From a virus, in IMG/VR virus record IMGVR_UViG_3300000956_000015, positions 1 to 44,615 of that record: a DNA stretch of 44,615 nt; one strand, written 5' to 3'. The translations under genes and the position numbers were made by a program. This document shows positions 9,002 to 18,232 of this stretch, piece by piece. Below the pieces are notes generated by a model. It was not told the DNA's origin. It saw only the letters and a program-made list of their open reading frames with translations, and did not search any database. Every line of letters starts with the position of its first letter. The first letter of the stretch is position 1.

Positions 9002-12000
9002 CGGGTCGCCCTCTCATTGAGGATCTGCTGATCCAGCCAGTCGCCCATGCGCATACGCATCTGCGCCGGGGTGACGTGGACGTTGTAGGTGCTGGAGCCC
9101 CCGCCACGACCGCCGCTGCTCTGGCTGGACATGGCGGCGGTCGAGGTCGACAGGTTGGCCTGGTCGTTGATGACTGCCCCAGTACTGGCGCGCAACATCC
9201 GGCCGCTGTTGACCGCGTGGACGAAGCCCTCGCCCAGCGTGGCCGTGGCCTTGGCGGTCAGGATGCTTTCGCCGTTGGACAGGGCCAGCGGCTTGATCCG
9301 TCCGCCGGCGCCGGTCACGTAGGCCGGGATCGAGTCGGAGGTGCCCGAGCCGGGGCCGTGGATGATGCCGCCGCTGGCAAAGCCATACGCGCCCTTGTAA
9401 GTCGCGGCGCCAGCGCCGCCGGCAAGGCCGGCGTACAGCCCGGCGAGGTTGGTGGCCAGGCTGAACACACCGGTGGCCTGCGACGATCCTTTGGAACTGG
9501 CCAGCCCGAGCAGCCCGCCGAGGTTGCCGAACACCTGGCCGAAGCCGTTGGTGACGTTGTCCAGCAGACCGACGAAGCCGCTGCTCAGCGAATCGAAGAA
9601 GCCCTTGCCCTCGGTGCTGACCAGGTCGGTCAGCCCAGGACCTTCGGCGACTTTCTTCATCGCGTCTTTGGTTTCTTTCGGCAGGCAGCAGGCGTCGGCC
9701 GTGGCGGCGTCGTTGGTCTCGGTGCCGCCAAACAGCGTGGCGCCGACCTGTTCCATGAAGCTGCCGGGCTGCGCCGGTTCGCTGGCGGTGCTGGTCGGTG
9801 CGGCCTGGACCGTTTTGCCGCCGATACCGAATTTCGCCAGCACCGCCGGCACCAAGCCCTGACCTTGTTCCCCGGCCTTGCCAAACAGCGTGCCGGTCAG
9901 GCTGCTGATGGTTTCATTGCTCCAGGTCTTGATCAGGGTGCGCAGCGTTTCCTTGCCGAGCTGGGAGAAAATCTCGTCGATCGAGTCCGACAGGCTCTTG
10001 CCTTCGATCACCGCGTCGGCGAACGCATCGCCCATGTCCTCAATGGCGCCGACCACCTTCTCGTTGATCACCTCGCCGAAATGTTCGAACGAGGATTCCG
10101 ACTGCTCCAGGCTGCGCATGATCACGTCAGGATCGAGCGCACGCTTCATCCCGCTTTGCCAGGTGCCGGTCACCCGCTCCAGGTTCAGGTCGGTGATGCC
10201 CAGTTCATGGTTCAGCTCTGCGGTGTCGCGGATCAGCTCGCGTTCGCGCTCGTGCGCCAGGCGCAGGCGTTCGGCGACTTCGTTGTCACCGGGGTTTTGT
10301 TTGGCCAGCGGCTCCAGGCGGGCGATCTCGGCGCGCACCTGCGGGAGCGAGGTTTCGTTGGCATCGATCTGCTGGCTGTAAATGTTGCGACGGCGCACCA
10401 AGTCCCGGGCACGATACTGGCGGTCGCCCGGGATCAACCCGGCCTCTTCCAGGCGGGCATCGCGCAGAGGGCTACCAGTGGTGAGGGTGACATCGAGCTG
10501 GCTCAGCAGCTTCTCGCGCGCATCGCGCTCGCGGTTGTAGGTGTGCTGCAGGGCTTCGGCCGTTTCCAGGTAAGGGCGCAGGAGCTTCTTGCGTTCCTCG
10601 ATCTCGGATTCCGCCTGGTCGTTGAACGCCCCTTCGAGGCGCTTGCGTTCCTCGAAGGCCTTGCCCAGTTCGGCATTGGTCTGGTCGAGCTGGGCGACGG
10701 CGTCATCGAGCACCGCCTGCGGCGTGTCGCTGGTGGCGTTGGACAGGACCGACTTGAGGCGGGTCTGCTTCAGGCGCAGCTCGCCCTCGGTGCGCTTGAG
10801 GCTGACCTTGGCCTCTTCGCGGTTGAGCTGTTCCAGTTCCTTGGCGCGCTCGATTTCCAGCTTGTTGATGCGCGCCTTGGCGTCCAACTCGTTCTTGAGA
10901 ATGGTTTTGTCTTTATCGACGTCGCCGTTCGACAGGTTGGCCACGCGCTGGCGTTTCGCCTCGGCGAGGTTATCCTGCTCGACCGCGATCTGCGCATTGA
11001 TCTTGTCGTTCAGCGCACTGCGCGCCTCGGGGAACTGCTTGTTGACCTTGGCGTCGTTGAACCGGGTGGTGCTGGTTTCCACCGCATCGCTGAGCTTCTG
11101 GCCTCTCTCCAGTTCCTTCTGGTAGGCCTTGCGAGTTTCGATCTGTTTCAGTTCGATGTCGTTGAACGACTTGGCCAGTGCGAGGAAGTCCTTGAAGGCC
11201 TGCGTGCCGTTCAGCACATCCTCCATCGGAATGCCTTCACTGCCGGGCTCGGTGTAGGACAGCGCGGCGGCCACGCCGGTGGTTTCTGAAGGCATTTGCT
11301 CCAGGGTCTTGCGGAAGTCCGGGTTGGTGCGGACCTTCTCGAACAGCTCGTTGTTGATGTTGACCCGCGCGTCAATCTCGGCCAGCGACTTGGCGCCGGT
11401 GATCTCCTGGCCCTTGGTGATCTCCTTGACCCCGGTTTCCAGCAGGGTTTTGTTGGCCCCGGGGCTCAGCTGGTCGGCAGCCGCTGACAGGAAGCCCTTG
11501 ATCTGCTCCATGCGGTCGACGGCGGCCTTGCCCAGCTTCTCGTTTTCCTTTTCCAGCGACTGGATCGCCACCCGAATGTCGACTTCGGCGGTGGCCTTGT
11601 TGCGGGTCAGGGAGAGGGCCTTGATCTGCTTGATCAGCACCTCGGCCTGTTGCTTGCCCTCGTTCTGAAGGAAGCCTGGGTCGCCCTTGGCGCGCATCAG
11701 GTCCGCGAACTTCTGCGAGGCCATCTGCAGGACGGTGATCTGCTGTTCGGCGGCGAGCTTGCTGTTGCCGCGCATGATGTCCAGCAGTTCCGGGTAGCGG
11801 CGGGCGATTTCTTCGTTGACCACCGCCTCGATTTCCGCCGGGGTGGTGGCCTTGCGATGCTGGGCCTTCAGCTTGTCTAGGGTTTCATGGCTTTTCGCAA
11901 GGTTGTCCTGCAGGCTGTCGGCGAAGCCTTTGAGGAAACCGTCGACGCTGGTGCCCATGCCGGCAAGCGATGCCAGCATGCGGTCGAGCTGAACTTTGTC

Positions 12001-15000
12001 AAATTTCTCCAGCTGCGGGAATTGCTCGATCAGCTTGTCGATGCGGACGTCGCGTTCGCTGGGGGTCAGGTTGCTGTAACTCTGTGCCAGCTTTACCAGC
12101 TTCTCGCGCTGATCCTCCATCCCTGGGCCGAATACCCGGGCAATGGTCAGGTCGAGGTCGTGAGACACCTGCTCGATCTTGACCAGGCTGTCGCCAGTGC
12201 TGCCCACGGTCTCGCCGAGCTTGGCCAGGCGAATATCAGCGTTGCGTGCCGACAGCTCGAACTTCTCGAACTTCGCGCGGCGATCAGCCAGCCCCTTGGC
12301 GCTGCTGTTAGCCTGATCCACCGCTTCTTCGGGGGTGGGTTCACTAGGGAAAAGCCCGCCGATCTTGCTCTTGATGTAGTTGCGCGGCGCGGCGAACGGG
12401 TTGACGAACGAGTCCCACGACCCAAACAGGCTGTTGGGTCCCGACAGCGACACCTCGCCCATCGAGCGGCGCTTGAGGTCCCATTCGTCCAGCTTCTGGA
12501 TCGCATCGTCCAGGCTCTGCACCACGTTGGTGAAGAACCCCAAGACCCCCTCGCTACGGCTGTAGGTGAAGCTGGTGATGGTCGACAGCAGCCGGGTGAA
12601 GCTGGCATTCAACCCTTCAATGGTGGTCGCAGCGCCCTCGGCGGCGGCGCGGCCGAAAGTGATCTTGCCTTCGTTGGCGGACAGTTCCTCAAGGTTGGAG
12701 ATCATCGCCTTGATGGCGTTCGCCGAGCGGATGTCGAAGGCGCGCGACAATTCCAGCGAACCTTCATCGTTGAAGCCCAGGCGTTTCAGTTCGGTCAGGG
12801 CCGCGATCAACGGGGCCTTGCCACGGCTGAAGGCGAAGAAACGCGCCCGCACCGCCTCGGCGCCGAGGTCTTCACCGAGGTCGCGGTATCGCGACTGCAG
12901 GGCCTTGATCAGCTTGGCGTCGGGGCTGAAGATTTCCAGCATGCCTTGGCGCAAGCCCGTGGCAGCAGTGGAGGCCTTCAGGCCGGCGTTGCGCAGCGTG
13001 GCGACGGCAGCGAGGAACTGTTCGCTGGTCAGGCCGAACGACTTGGCGGTCTGCGCGCCCAGCGAGAGGATGGTCTTCAGGTCCTCGGCGGTCAGCTTGG
13101 AAACGTTGATCGCCTTGGCCAGCTGGTTGCTGATGGTTTCGTCCGACAGTTCCTTGAACACCGAACGGGTGGTCGACAGCAGGTCCGCCGCGACCTCAAG
13201 GTTGGCCCCAGTGGCCGCTGCAAAGTTGGCCGTGGCCTGCAGCGAGGTGTTCAGTTCCTCGACCGAGATACCCGCCTGCGCCAACACCTTGGCCGCCTTG
13301 GTCAGGTCCAGCAGGGAGAACTTGCTGGTCCGTGCCACGCCGGTGATGGTGTCGGTCAGCTTGTCCATCTGCGCGTCGGTCGACCCGGTGACCGCCTGGA
13401 TCTCCAGCAGCTCGGTCTGCAGGTCGACCAGCGAGCGCCCGAGGGCGGTGATTGCAGAGGCCAACCCGTAGAGGGCCGCGTAGCCCACGGCGTACTTGAG
13501 GAACGAACGCAGGGTGCTTTGCAGCAAGCCCATGCCTTGGCTGGCCGGGGTGGCGGCCTTGGCCAGCACCGCCAGTTCAGCGGACAGGCTGCGAGTGGCG
13601 GCGGCCGACGCTTCAATCTCGGCTTTGCTGGCCCCTCGTTTGGACAGACTTTCGCCGAAGGTCGCTTGCTCGTTGCGCAGCGTGCGCACGTAATCCCGGG
13701 CTTGCTTGGCCCGTTCCGGCTCCAGCTCAGCCAACCCGTTGGGGCTTTGTCGGGCCGCTTCGTAGATCCGCTTGCCTTCGGCATGCTTGTTCTCGCTGTC
13801 GAAGGTGCTCAGCTTCGGCATGCTGCGAACGGTGTTCGCCAGGTGGTCGAGGCGCTGGTCGATCAGGGCGATGGTCTTGGCGAACTCGTCGCCTTCCTTG
13901 CGCGCCGTGGTGTACTGGTTGGAGTTGACCCCTACGGTGCGCGCGGCCGATTCCTGCTGCGCGCGCAGCTGGGTCAACTCGGCGTTGGCGAAGTTCTTGG
14001 CCCGGCGCAGGGCTTGCTTGTCGGTGATGCTACTGAAATCGCCTTGCGCGTCCTCCAGCAGGCGCTTGCCGTTGGCCAGCTTGAGGGCGTTGCTGCGGCG
14101 GCGTTCTTCCGAAGTGCGCACCGCTTCTGCATGCTTGTCGATCTGTTTCTGCGTGTCGGCCGTGGCCCCCAGCGACTGGATGCGGCCTTCCAGCTTGCGC
14201 AGGTATTCGCCATAGCGATCAACCTCGATCGCCGCCGCCTTGGCCTGGTCACTGGTGACGCCGAAGGTGCGCGAGTAGGCGTTCTGCAACTTGATCAGGT
14301 CGCCCAACTCGCCCTTGACGAAGGCTTGCGCCTTCTTCGCCGCGTCGACGTTGCCAAACGCGTCGACCCCGGCACCGATGCCGCCGGCTTGTTCCAGCGC
14401 GGTGCGCCCGGGGCGCTGCAGCTGACCCCGGGTTTTGCGGCGCAGCGCTACGCCGGCTTCGGTCTGCGCCAGCTGTTCGGCCTTGCGGTTGTTGGCCTTG
14501 CGCAGCGCCTCCACTTCGGCCAGGGTCTTGACCCGCTGGGTCAGCTCGGCGTAGGCCTGCGACAGCGCGGCCAGTTGGCGGGCGCTGCGCGCGGCCTCTT
14601 TGGATTCCTCGCCGAACACCTGTTCGGTCAGGTGCTGGATCTGCTTGCGGGCGTTCAGCTCCTTGAGCGCAAACGCCGCGCCCTTGCTCGCGTCCGCCGA
14701 GGTGGTGATCGCAGTCAGGTCGCCACGCAGGGCCGAGTACGCGGCCTTCTTGGCCGCCGGGTCTTTCAGGCCCTCGACCCGGCTGTTGCGGTCCAGCTGG
14801 CTCTGTTTCTTGTTCAGCGCCTCGATCGAGGTCAGCTGCGCAGCGCGCTGATCGAGGGCGTTGAAGGCCTGCGCCGACAGGGCCAGCTTGCGCTCGGCAC
14901 GGTCGATGGCCCGCAGGTCCGGGGTAGGGCGGTCGCGCTCCAGCTGCACCGCGCGCTCACTGGCGCGCACCGCCGAGGCGGCGAAGGCACGACCCTGCTT

Positions 15001-15636
15001 GGCGGCAGCGGCCGTGCTGACTTCCTCGGTGTTGCCCCGGGCGGCGGTCAGGAATGCCTTGCGGCCTTCCGGGGTCTGAATCGCCCGCGTGCGGCGTGCG
15101 CGATCCAGGATGTCAGCGGTGCGGGCCTGCGTCTCGCGGGTGCGCTGCACCTTGGTCGCTTCGGTCTGCGCCTTCTTCGCCGCCTCGGTGTTGGCCTTGA
15201 AGGCTTTGGTGACGCCGTCGATCTGCGGCGAAATTTTGCTCAGCGTGGCGCCGAGGTTGGCCGACACCGTTTCGAGTTTGGCAAACTCACGGAGCAGCGG
15301 CTGCTGCTCGTTGAAACCGAAGTTCTTCAGGGTGGAAGTGAGTTTGTTGAACCCTTGCTGAAAAGTCTTGAGGCGGTTGAACGCGTCGGGCAGGGCGAGC
15401 TGATCTTCCTTGGACAGCCCGGCCGGGCCTTGGGTGGCAGCACGCTCCAGCAGGGCGCGATCGCGCTTGACGCCGGTAATGAGCTTGTTCAGCTCCTTGG
15501 CCTGTGCCATCGCCGGTTTCAGGTCGACCGCATCGCCGAGCTTCTTCAGCTTGGCTTCCAGTTTCTTGAGGTCTTCGCCCTTGACGTCAATGCCAACCCG
15601 CATCAGCGTCTGCAGGATAATGTCTCGTTCGGCCAT
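8998..15636 (-). CDS. Tape measure protein, 2212 residues
   Basis: The longest gene in the window, starting at ATG 15636, 3 bp after the chaperone candidate. Residues 1 to about 690 are almost entirely charged, alanine-rich coiled coil (many R/K/E/Q with A/L). Around residues 700-900 lies the tape-measure core with hydrophobic YAVGYAALYGLASAITALGR and the pattern FSLLDLTKAAKVLAQAGIS, as in the TP901-type minor tail family. Long coiled coils follow to about residue 1850. The C-terminus is glycine-rich and hydrophobic near residues 2060-2100, ending with PAYVTGAGG and ESILTAKATATLGEGFV, a common tape-measure tail. It sets tail length and is ejected with DNA. Lambda's equivalent has 853 residues, so this tail should be much longer. 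Confidence 0.93.
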   Translation of the reverse strand: MAERDIILQTLMRVGIDVKGEDLKKLEAKLKKLGDAVDLKPAMAQAKELNKLITGVKRDRALLERAATQGPAGLSKEDQLALPDAFNRLKTFQQGFNKLTSTLKNFGFNEQQPLLREFAKLETVSANLGATLSKISPQIDGVTKAFKANTEAAKKAQTEATKVQRTRETQARTADILDRARRTRAIQTPEGRKAFLTAARGNTEEVSTAAAAKQGRAFAASAVRASERAVQLERDRPTPDLRAIDRAERKLALSAQAFNALDQRAAQLTSIEALNKKQSQLDRNSRVEGLKDPAAKKAAYSALRGDLTAITTSADASKGAAFALKELNARKQIQHLTEQVFGEESKEAARSARQLAALSQAYAELTQRVKTLAEVEALRKANNRKAEQLAQTEAGVALRRKTRGQLQRPGRTALEQAGGIGAGVDAFGNVDAAKKAQAFVKGELGDLIKLQNAYSRTFGVTSDQAKAAAIEVDRYGEYLRKLEGRIQSLGATADTQKQIDKHAEAVRTSEERRRSNALKLANGKRLLEDAQGDFSSITDKQALRRAKNFANAELTQLRAQQESAARTVGVNSNQYTTARKEGDEFAKTIALIDQRLDHLANTVRSMPKLSTFDSENKHAEGKRIYEAARQSPNGLAELEPERAKQARDYVRTLRNEQATFGESLSKRGASKAEIEASAAATRSLSAELAVLAKAATPASQGMGLLQSTLRSFLKYAVGYAALYGLASAITALGRSLVDLQTELLEIQAVTGSTDAQMDKLTDTITGVARTSKFSLLDLTKAAKVLAQAGISVEELNTSLQATANFAAATGANLEVAADLLSTTRSVFKELSDETISNQLAKAINVSKLTAEDLKTILSLGAQTAKSFGLTSEQFLAAVATLRNAGLKASTAATGLRQGMLEIFSPDAKLIKALQSRYRDLGEDLGAEAVRARFFAFSRGKAPLIAALTELKRLGFNDEGSLELSRAFDIRSANAIKAMISNLEELSANEGKITFGRAAAEGAATTIEGLNASFTRLLSTITSFTYSRSEGVLGFFTNVVQSLDDAIQKLDEWDLKRRSMGEVSLSGPNSLFGSWDSFVNPFAAPRNYIKSKIGGLFPSEPTPEEAVDQANSSAKGLADRRAKFEKFELSARNADIRLAKLGETVGSTGDSLVKIEQVSHDLDLTIARVFGPGMEDQREKLVKLAQSYSNLTPSERDVRIDKLIEQFPQLEKFDKVQLDRMLASLAGMGTSVDGFLKGFADSLQDNLAKSHETLDKLKAQHRKATTPAEIEAVVNEEIARRYPELLDIMRGNSKLAAEQQITVLQMASQKFADLMRAKGDPGFLQNEGKQQAEVLIKQIKALSLTRNKATAEVDIRVAIQSLEKENEKLGKAAVDRMEQIKGFLSAAADQLSPGANKTLLETGVKEITKGQEITGAKSLAEIDARVNINNELFEKVRTNPDFRKTLEQMPSETTGVAAALSYTEPGSEGIPMEDVLNGTQAFKDFLALAKSFNDIELKQIETRKAYQKELERGQKLSDAVETSTTRFNDAKVNKQFPEARSALNDKINAQIAVEQDNLAEAKRQRVANLSNGDVDKDKTILKNELDAKARINKLEIERAKELEQLNREEAKVSLKRTEGELRLKQTRLKSVLSNATSDTPQAVLDDAVAQLDQTNAELGKAFEERKRLEGAFNDQAESEIEERKKLLRPYLETAEALQHTYNRERDAREKLLSQLDVTLTTGSPLRDARLEEAGLIPGDRQYRARDLVRRRNIYSQQIDANETSLPQVRAEIARLEPLAKQNPGDNEVAERLRLAHERERELIRDTAELNHELGITDLNLERVTGTWQSGMKRALDPDVIMRSLEQSESSFEHFGEVINEKVVGAIEDMGDAFADAVIEGKSLSDSIDEIFSQLGKETLRTLIKTWSNETISSLTGTLFGKAGEQGQGLVPAVLAKFGIGGKTVQAAPTSTASEPAQPGSFMEQVGATLFGGTETNDAATADACCLPKETKDAMKKVAEGPGLTDLVSTEGKGFFDSLSSGFVGLLDNVTNGFGQVFGNLGGLLGLASSKGSSQATGVFSLATNLAGLYAGLAGGAGAATYKGAYGFASGGIIHGPGSGTSDSIPAYVTGAGGRIKPLALSNGESILTAKATATLGEGFVHAVNSGRMLRASTGAVINDQANLSTSTAAMSSQSSGGRGGGSSTYNVHVTPAQMRMRMGDWLDQQILNERATR

Positions 15637-15639
15637 GGC

Positions 15640-16170
15640 TTAGAACCCCAACTTCTTCATGATGTCGAGCATCGATTCCACCGACTGCGGGTCGGTCATG
15701 TCGACATCGTGGACGTGTTCGTTCTGGTTGCTGAGCTTGCCGCCGAAGCCGAGCAAACAGGCTTCAAAGCGGGTGCGCAGGTCTTGCCAGCTGTGGGTGG
15801 TCTTGAGTTCGATCATGGCCTTGACCAGGTCCATCTCGACCTCGCAATACAGGTGCTGCGCTTGTTGCACGTCGTAGTTCGCCAGCCACAGGCAGAGCTG
15901 GTCGGTCTTCAAGCCGTTGAGCCAGCTGGTCCAGTGCGCGGCGTAGCCGTTGCCCTTGGGGCCGGGCGGTTTGGGGGCAGGCGCGTCCTGGATGTCTTCG
16001 ATCAGACGTTTGGCCAGCGCCTCGATGTCGGTGACGACCAGCTTCGATTGTTCGGCGGCCAGTTCGATGGCCACGCCAAGGGCCAGCTCGGGCTGGCTCT
16101 CGATGATTTCGCCAAGGACTTCTTTGAACAGCAGCGTGACCTTCGGCTTGCTGACGCGGAACAGCGACAT
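15640..16170 (-). CDS. Tail assembly chaperone candidate
   Basis: A 176-residue, mostly helical acidic protein starting at ATG 16170 with a strong GGAGGTGA ribosome site. It lies between the tail tube gene and the tape measure, the position of tail assembly chaperones (lambda G/GT). Many such loci use a programmed frameshift to make an extended form. Here the stop is 3 bp before the tape-measure start, and no second overlapping frame or slippery heptamer was seen, so a single product is likely. The residues near 20-60 are helical, and a proline-rich APAPKPPGPKG linker at about residue 65 splits the protein in two. Role is inferred from position and composition. Confidence 0.6.
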   Translation of the reverse strand: MSLFRVSKPKVTLLFKEVLGEIIESQPELALGVAIELAAEQSKLVVTDIEALAKRLIEDIQDAPAPKPPGPKGNGYAAHWTSWLNGLKTDQLCLWLANYDVQQAQHLYCEVEMDLVKAMIELKTTHSWQDLRTRFEACLLGFGGKLSNQNEHVHDVDMTDPQSVESMLDIMKKLGF

Positions 16171-16190
16171 GGCTCACCTCCGTCACATGG

Positions 16191-16214
16191 AAAAAGGCCG
16201 GGCAGCGCCCGGCC
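16191..16214 (-). terminator. Strong terminator/attenuator after the tail tube gene
   Basis: An 8-bp perfect G+C stem (GGCCGGGC/GCCCGGCC, 3-nt loop) followed on the minus strand by five T. It lies 18 bp after the tail tube stop and 20 bp before the chaperone candidate's start. As the chaperone and tape-measure genes have no clear promoter of their own, partial read-through would give much tube protein and little tape measure. Confidence 0.85.
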
Positions 16215-16232
16215 CCTGTTACGCTTCCTGAA

Positions 16233-17036
16233 TCAGCTACCGCCGAGGGCGACGAAGCCGGTTGGGTGCGACGGGATGATGTTGGCCAAGTGCGCCAGGT
16301 TGGCCCCGACGCCATACTCAGCCGCCGAGGGCTGCAGGCATTTCAGGGTCATGGTGGTGCTGGCGAAGTCGCTGGCGTTGGTCGCGTACTCCAAGTTGCC
16401 GGAGATCGACGCCTTCCAGAAATTCCACACGATCGGACGACCGCTGGAGTTCTCTTTCTGGATGACGCTGGCCGCCATGTAATTGGTCTGCGACACCGCA
16501 CCGATCGCGACTTCTTTGGCCACGAACACCACCGCACCCACGGCCAGGTCGAACAGCAACGGAGTGCCGGCGTCCAGGGTCAAGGTGTTGGTGGCGATCG
16601 AGGCCACGCGCAGGATCTGCACGGTTTCCGGGGTGCCGACTGGGTAGGCCACGACCAGATCACTGGCCGAAATGCCGGTGGCGCTGGTGACGATCAGGGA
16701 GGTGGCCGCAGCCGACGCTGCCGTACCCACGGTGGTCGCCACGTCGGCAACGGCAGTGGTGATGCCGTCACCGATGGCCATCTTCAGGTTACGACGCGAG
16801 TATTCGCGCAGCACGGTGGCCACCTCGGCGGTCTGACGCACCACCGCAGAGTCCATCAGCTGTTTCGGGAAGCCGCCTTCAAGGTCGACGGATTCCTGGC
16901 CGATGGTCACCGAGCAGCTGTCGACCAGCCCCACGGAGTTGGCTTGCACGAGTTTCATGGCCGAGGTCATCGGGCCGACGCGCAGTTCGGCGGTGCCGAT
17001 CTGGAATTTTTGGGTTACTGGACTGCCCAGGGACAT
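16233..17036 (-). CDS. Major tail tube protein candidate
   Basis: A 267-residue protein starting at ATG 17036 with TAGGAGA upstream. It opens with FQIGTAELRVGPMTSAMKL and GLVDSCSVTIGQESVDLEGG, a pattern of tail tube proteins (two early strands, then a loop with a G-E/D-x-x-x-x-E segment). A middle insertion (about residues 95-170: TSLIVTSATGISASDLVVAY) looks like an extra beta domain. The end reads LEYATNASDFASTTMTLKCL. It is followed by a strong terminator, as expected for a high-copy structural gene. The tube role is supported by position before the chaperone and tape measure and by beta-rich composition. Confidence 0.7.
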   Translation of the reverse strand: MSLGSPVTQKFQIGTAELRVGPMTSAMKLVQANSVGLVDSCSVTIGQESVDLEGGFPKQLMDSAVVRQTAEVATVLREYSRRNLKMAIGDGITTAVADVATTVGTAASAAATSLIVTSATGISASDLVVAYPVGTPETVQILRVASIATNTLTLDAGTPLLFDLAVGAVVFVAKEVAIGAVSQTNYMAASVIQKENSSGRPIVWNFWKASISGNLEYATNASDFASTTMTLKCLQPSAAEYGVGANLAHLANIIPSHPTGFVALGGS

Positions 17037-17040
17037 GGCG

Positions 17041-17766
17041 CTATCTCCTACGAAGAATTTTGATGAACTGATCCTGCATTTCCCTACCCAGCCGGATGGC
17101 CAGTGGTCGCATCGTCGGCCGGCGAACCTCGGTCAAGAACGCGCGGTACACACCCTCCCGCCTGCTCGTTCTACTCAAGGGCTCCGGCATAGCTCCGCGC
17201 CTACCCGCAGCGGCCCCCTCGATCAGCGCCCTACGAAGCGCCTGGTCGAGGAACACCGGTGACAGCTTTCTAAAGGCAAGGGGGTGAGTGATCTCGAAAT
17301 CCCCATTGCTCAGTTGACGAATCTTGGGCTTGGACTTGTGCATCCCGGCCTTGCCTGGCAGCCAGCCGGCGAAGGCGCTGCGCAACTCCCCGGTGTCGAG
17401 CCAGAACACCCGGGGGCCGAGGCTGCGCAACTTGCCGCCGTAAGCGGACTGCGCACGCTCTTGTTTGTTGATGCGCCACGCCGGGCTGAGTGGGCGCCAC
17501 GCCACCGCCACCGTGACCTTGCGGCCGCCCGGGACGCGCACGCGCACCTGCTTGCGGGGCTGCGCCGCGCCTTGCACCCCTTCGTTCAAAATGTTTTGGG
17601 TGGCGGCGAGCGCGGCGCTGTAGAAGTTGGTCCCGACCACTTCCAAGTCGGCCTGCTTGCCCAGGGCCTGTGCGGTCACGGCCGCCAGCGTGCCCCGGTG
17701 CTTCAGCACCACGGCGCGCAGCGCGCCCATGTCCAGCTCCATGGTGACGGTGGTGTTGTTAGCCAT
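17041..17766 (-). CDS. Neck/head-tail joining protein candidate
   Basis: A 241-residue, very basic protein (many R and K) starting at ATG 17766, overlapping the upstream gene by 8 bp. It has an N-terminal helix with MELDMGALRAVVLKHRG, a middle part with VRVRVPGGRKVTVAVAWRPL and FWLDTGELRSAFAGWLP, and a basic C-terminus. The DTGELRSAF segment resembles minor-tail or neck proteins (gp10/Z-like) that often carry a TG-x-L-x-x-S/A motif near the middle. It precedes the tube gene, the usual place of the tail-completion protein. The family assignment is tentative. Confidence 0.55.
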   Translation of the reverse strand: MANNTTVTMELDMGALRAVVLKHRGTLAAVTAQALGKQADLEVVGTNFYSAALAATQNILNEGVQGAAQPRKQVRVRVPGGRKVTVAVAWRPLSPAWRINKQERAQSAYGGKLRSLGPRVFWLDTGELRSAFAGWLPGKAGMHKSKPKIRQLSNGDFEITHPLAFRKLSPVFLDQALRRALIEGAAAGRRGAMPEPLSRTSRREGVYRAFLTEVRRPTMRPLAIRLGREMQDQFIKILRRR

Positions 17767-18232
17767 ACTTCACCGCCTTCGCCCGGACCACCGCGTAGCG
17801 GATGCCCGACTGGCGATCAAACAGCTGCGGCGAAATCTCGTTCGAGACCACCCGCACGAAGCCTTTGCTGACCGCGTCCACCGGCGAGGTGGTGGCCAGG
17901 ATGTAGTTGAACAGCTGGAATTCCTGGTCAGCCAGGAACACGTCGCGGATCTGCGACACCAGGTCGATCAGCGCGTAGTTGCCCGGATCGGCCACGGTGC
18001 GCGCCCCGACCGAGAATTCGATCTCGTACAGCGGCGCACGCGGGTCCGGGGAGAACGAGCCGAACTGCCAGAGCAGGGCCGGAACCTCGCCCTTGAACAC
18101 GGCGTCGGTCTGCAGCATGTCATCGACCTCGGCCCACAGCAGGCCGGGGTACGTCGCCTGCAGGGCGGCGCACTTGTCGGAGATCATCTTGTCGATCGTG
18201 CCCTTGACGATCAGCGGGAAGTCATCAGCCAC
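17759..18232 (-). CDS. Tail terminator-like protein
   Basis: A 157-residue protein beginning with GTG at 18232; this start overlaps the upstream stop by 8 bp and has GAGGTG about 9 nt before it. The open frame continues upstream for 95 codons, but that part is an arginine/serine-rich shadow of the previous gene. The protein mixes helices and strands: a first helix (IVKGTIDKMISDKCAALQ), strand PLYEIEFSVGARTV, helix YALIDLVSQIRDVFL. This size and layout fit the small proteins that cap the tail tube at the neck. It lies between connector genes and the tube gene. Assignment is by position and size. Confidence 0.55.
   Translation of the reverse strand: MADDFPLIVKGTIDKMISDKCAALQATYPGLLWAEVDDMLQTDAVFKGEVPALLWQFGSFSPDPRAPLYEIEFSVGARTVADPGNYALIDLVSQIRDVFLADQEFQLFNYILATTSPVDAVSKGFVRVVSNEISPQLFDRQSGIRYAVVRAKAVKYG

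Noticed and set aside
9076-11289. A 737-codon open frame on the plus strand
   Set aside because: Antisense to the tape measure C-terminal half; no ribosome site and no domain pattern.
11887-16482. A 1531-codon open frame on the plus strand
   Set aside because: It is antisense to the tape measure and chaperone genes; its Leu/Arg/Gly/Gln-rich, low-complexity look is a G+C codon-bias artefact.
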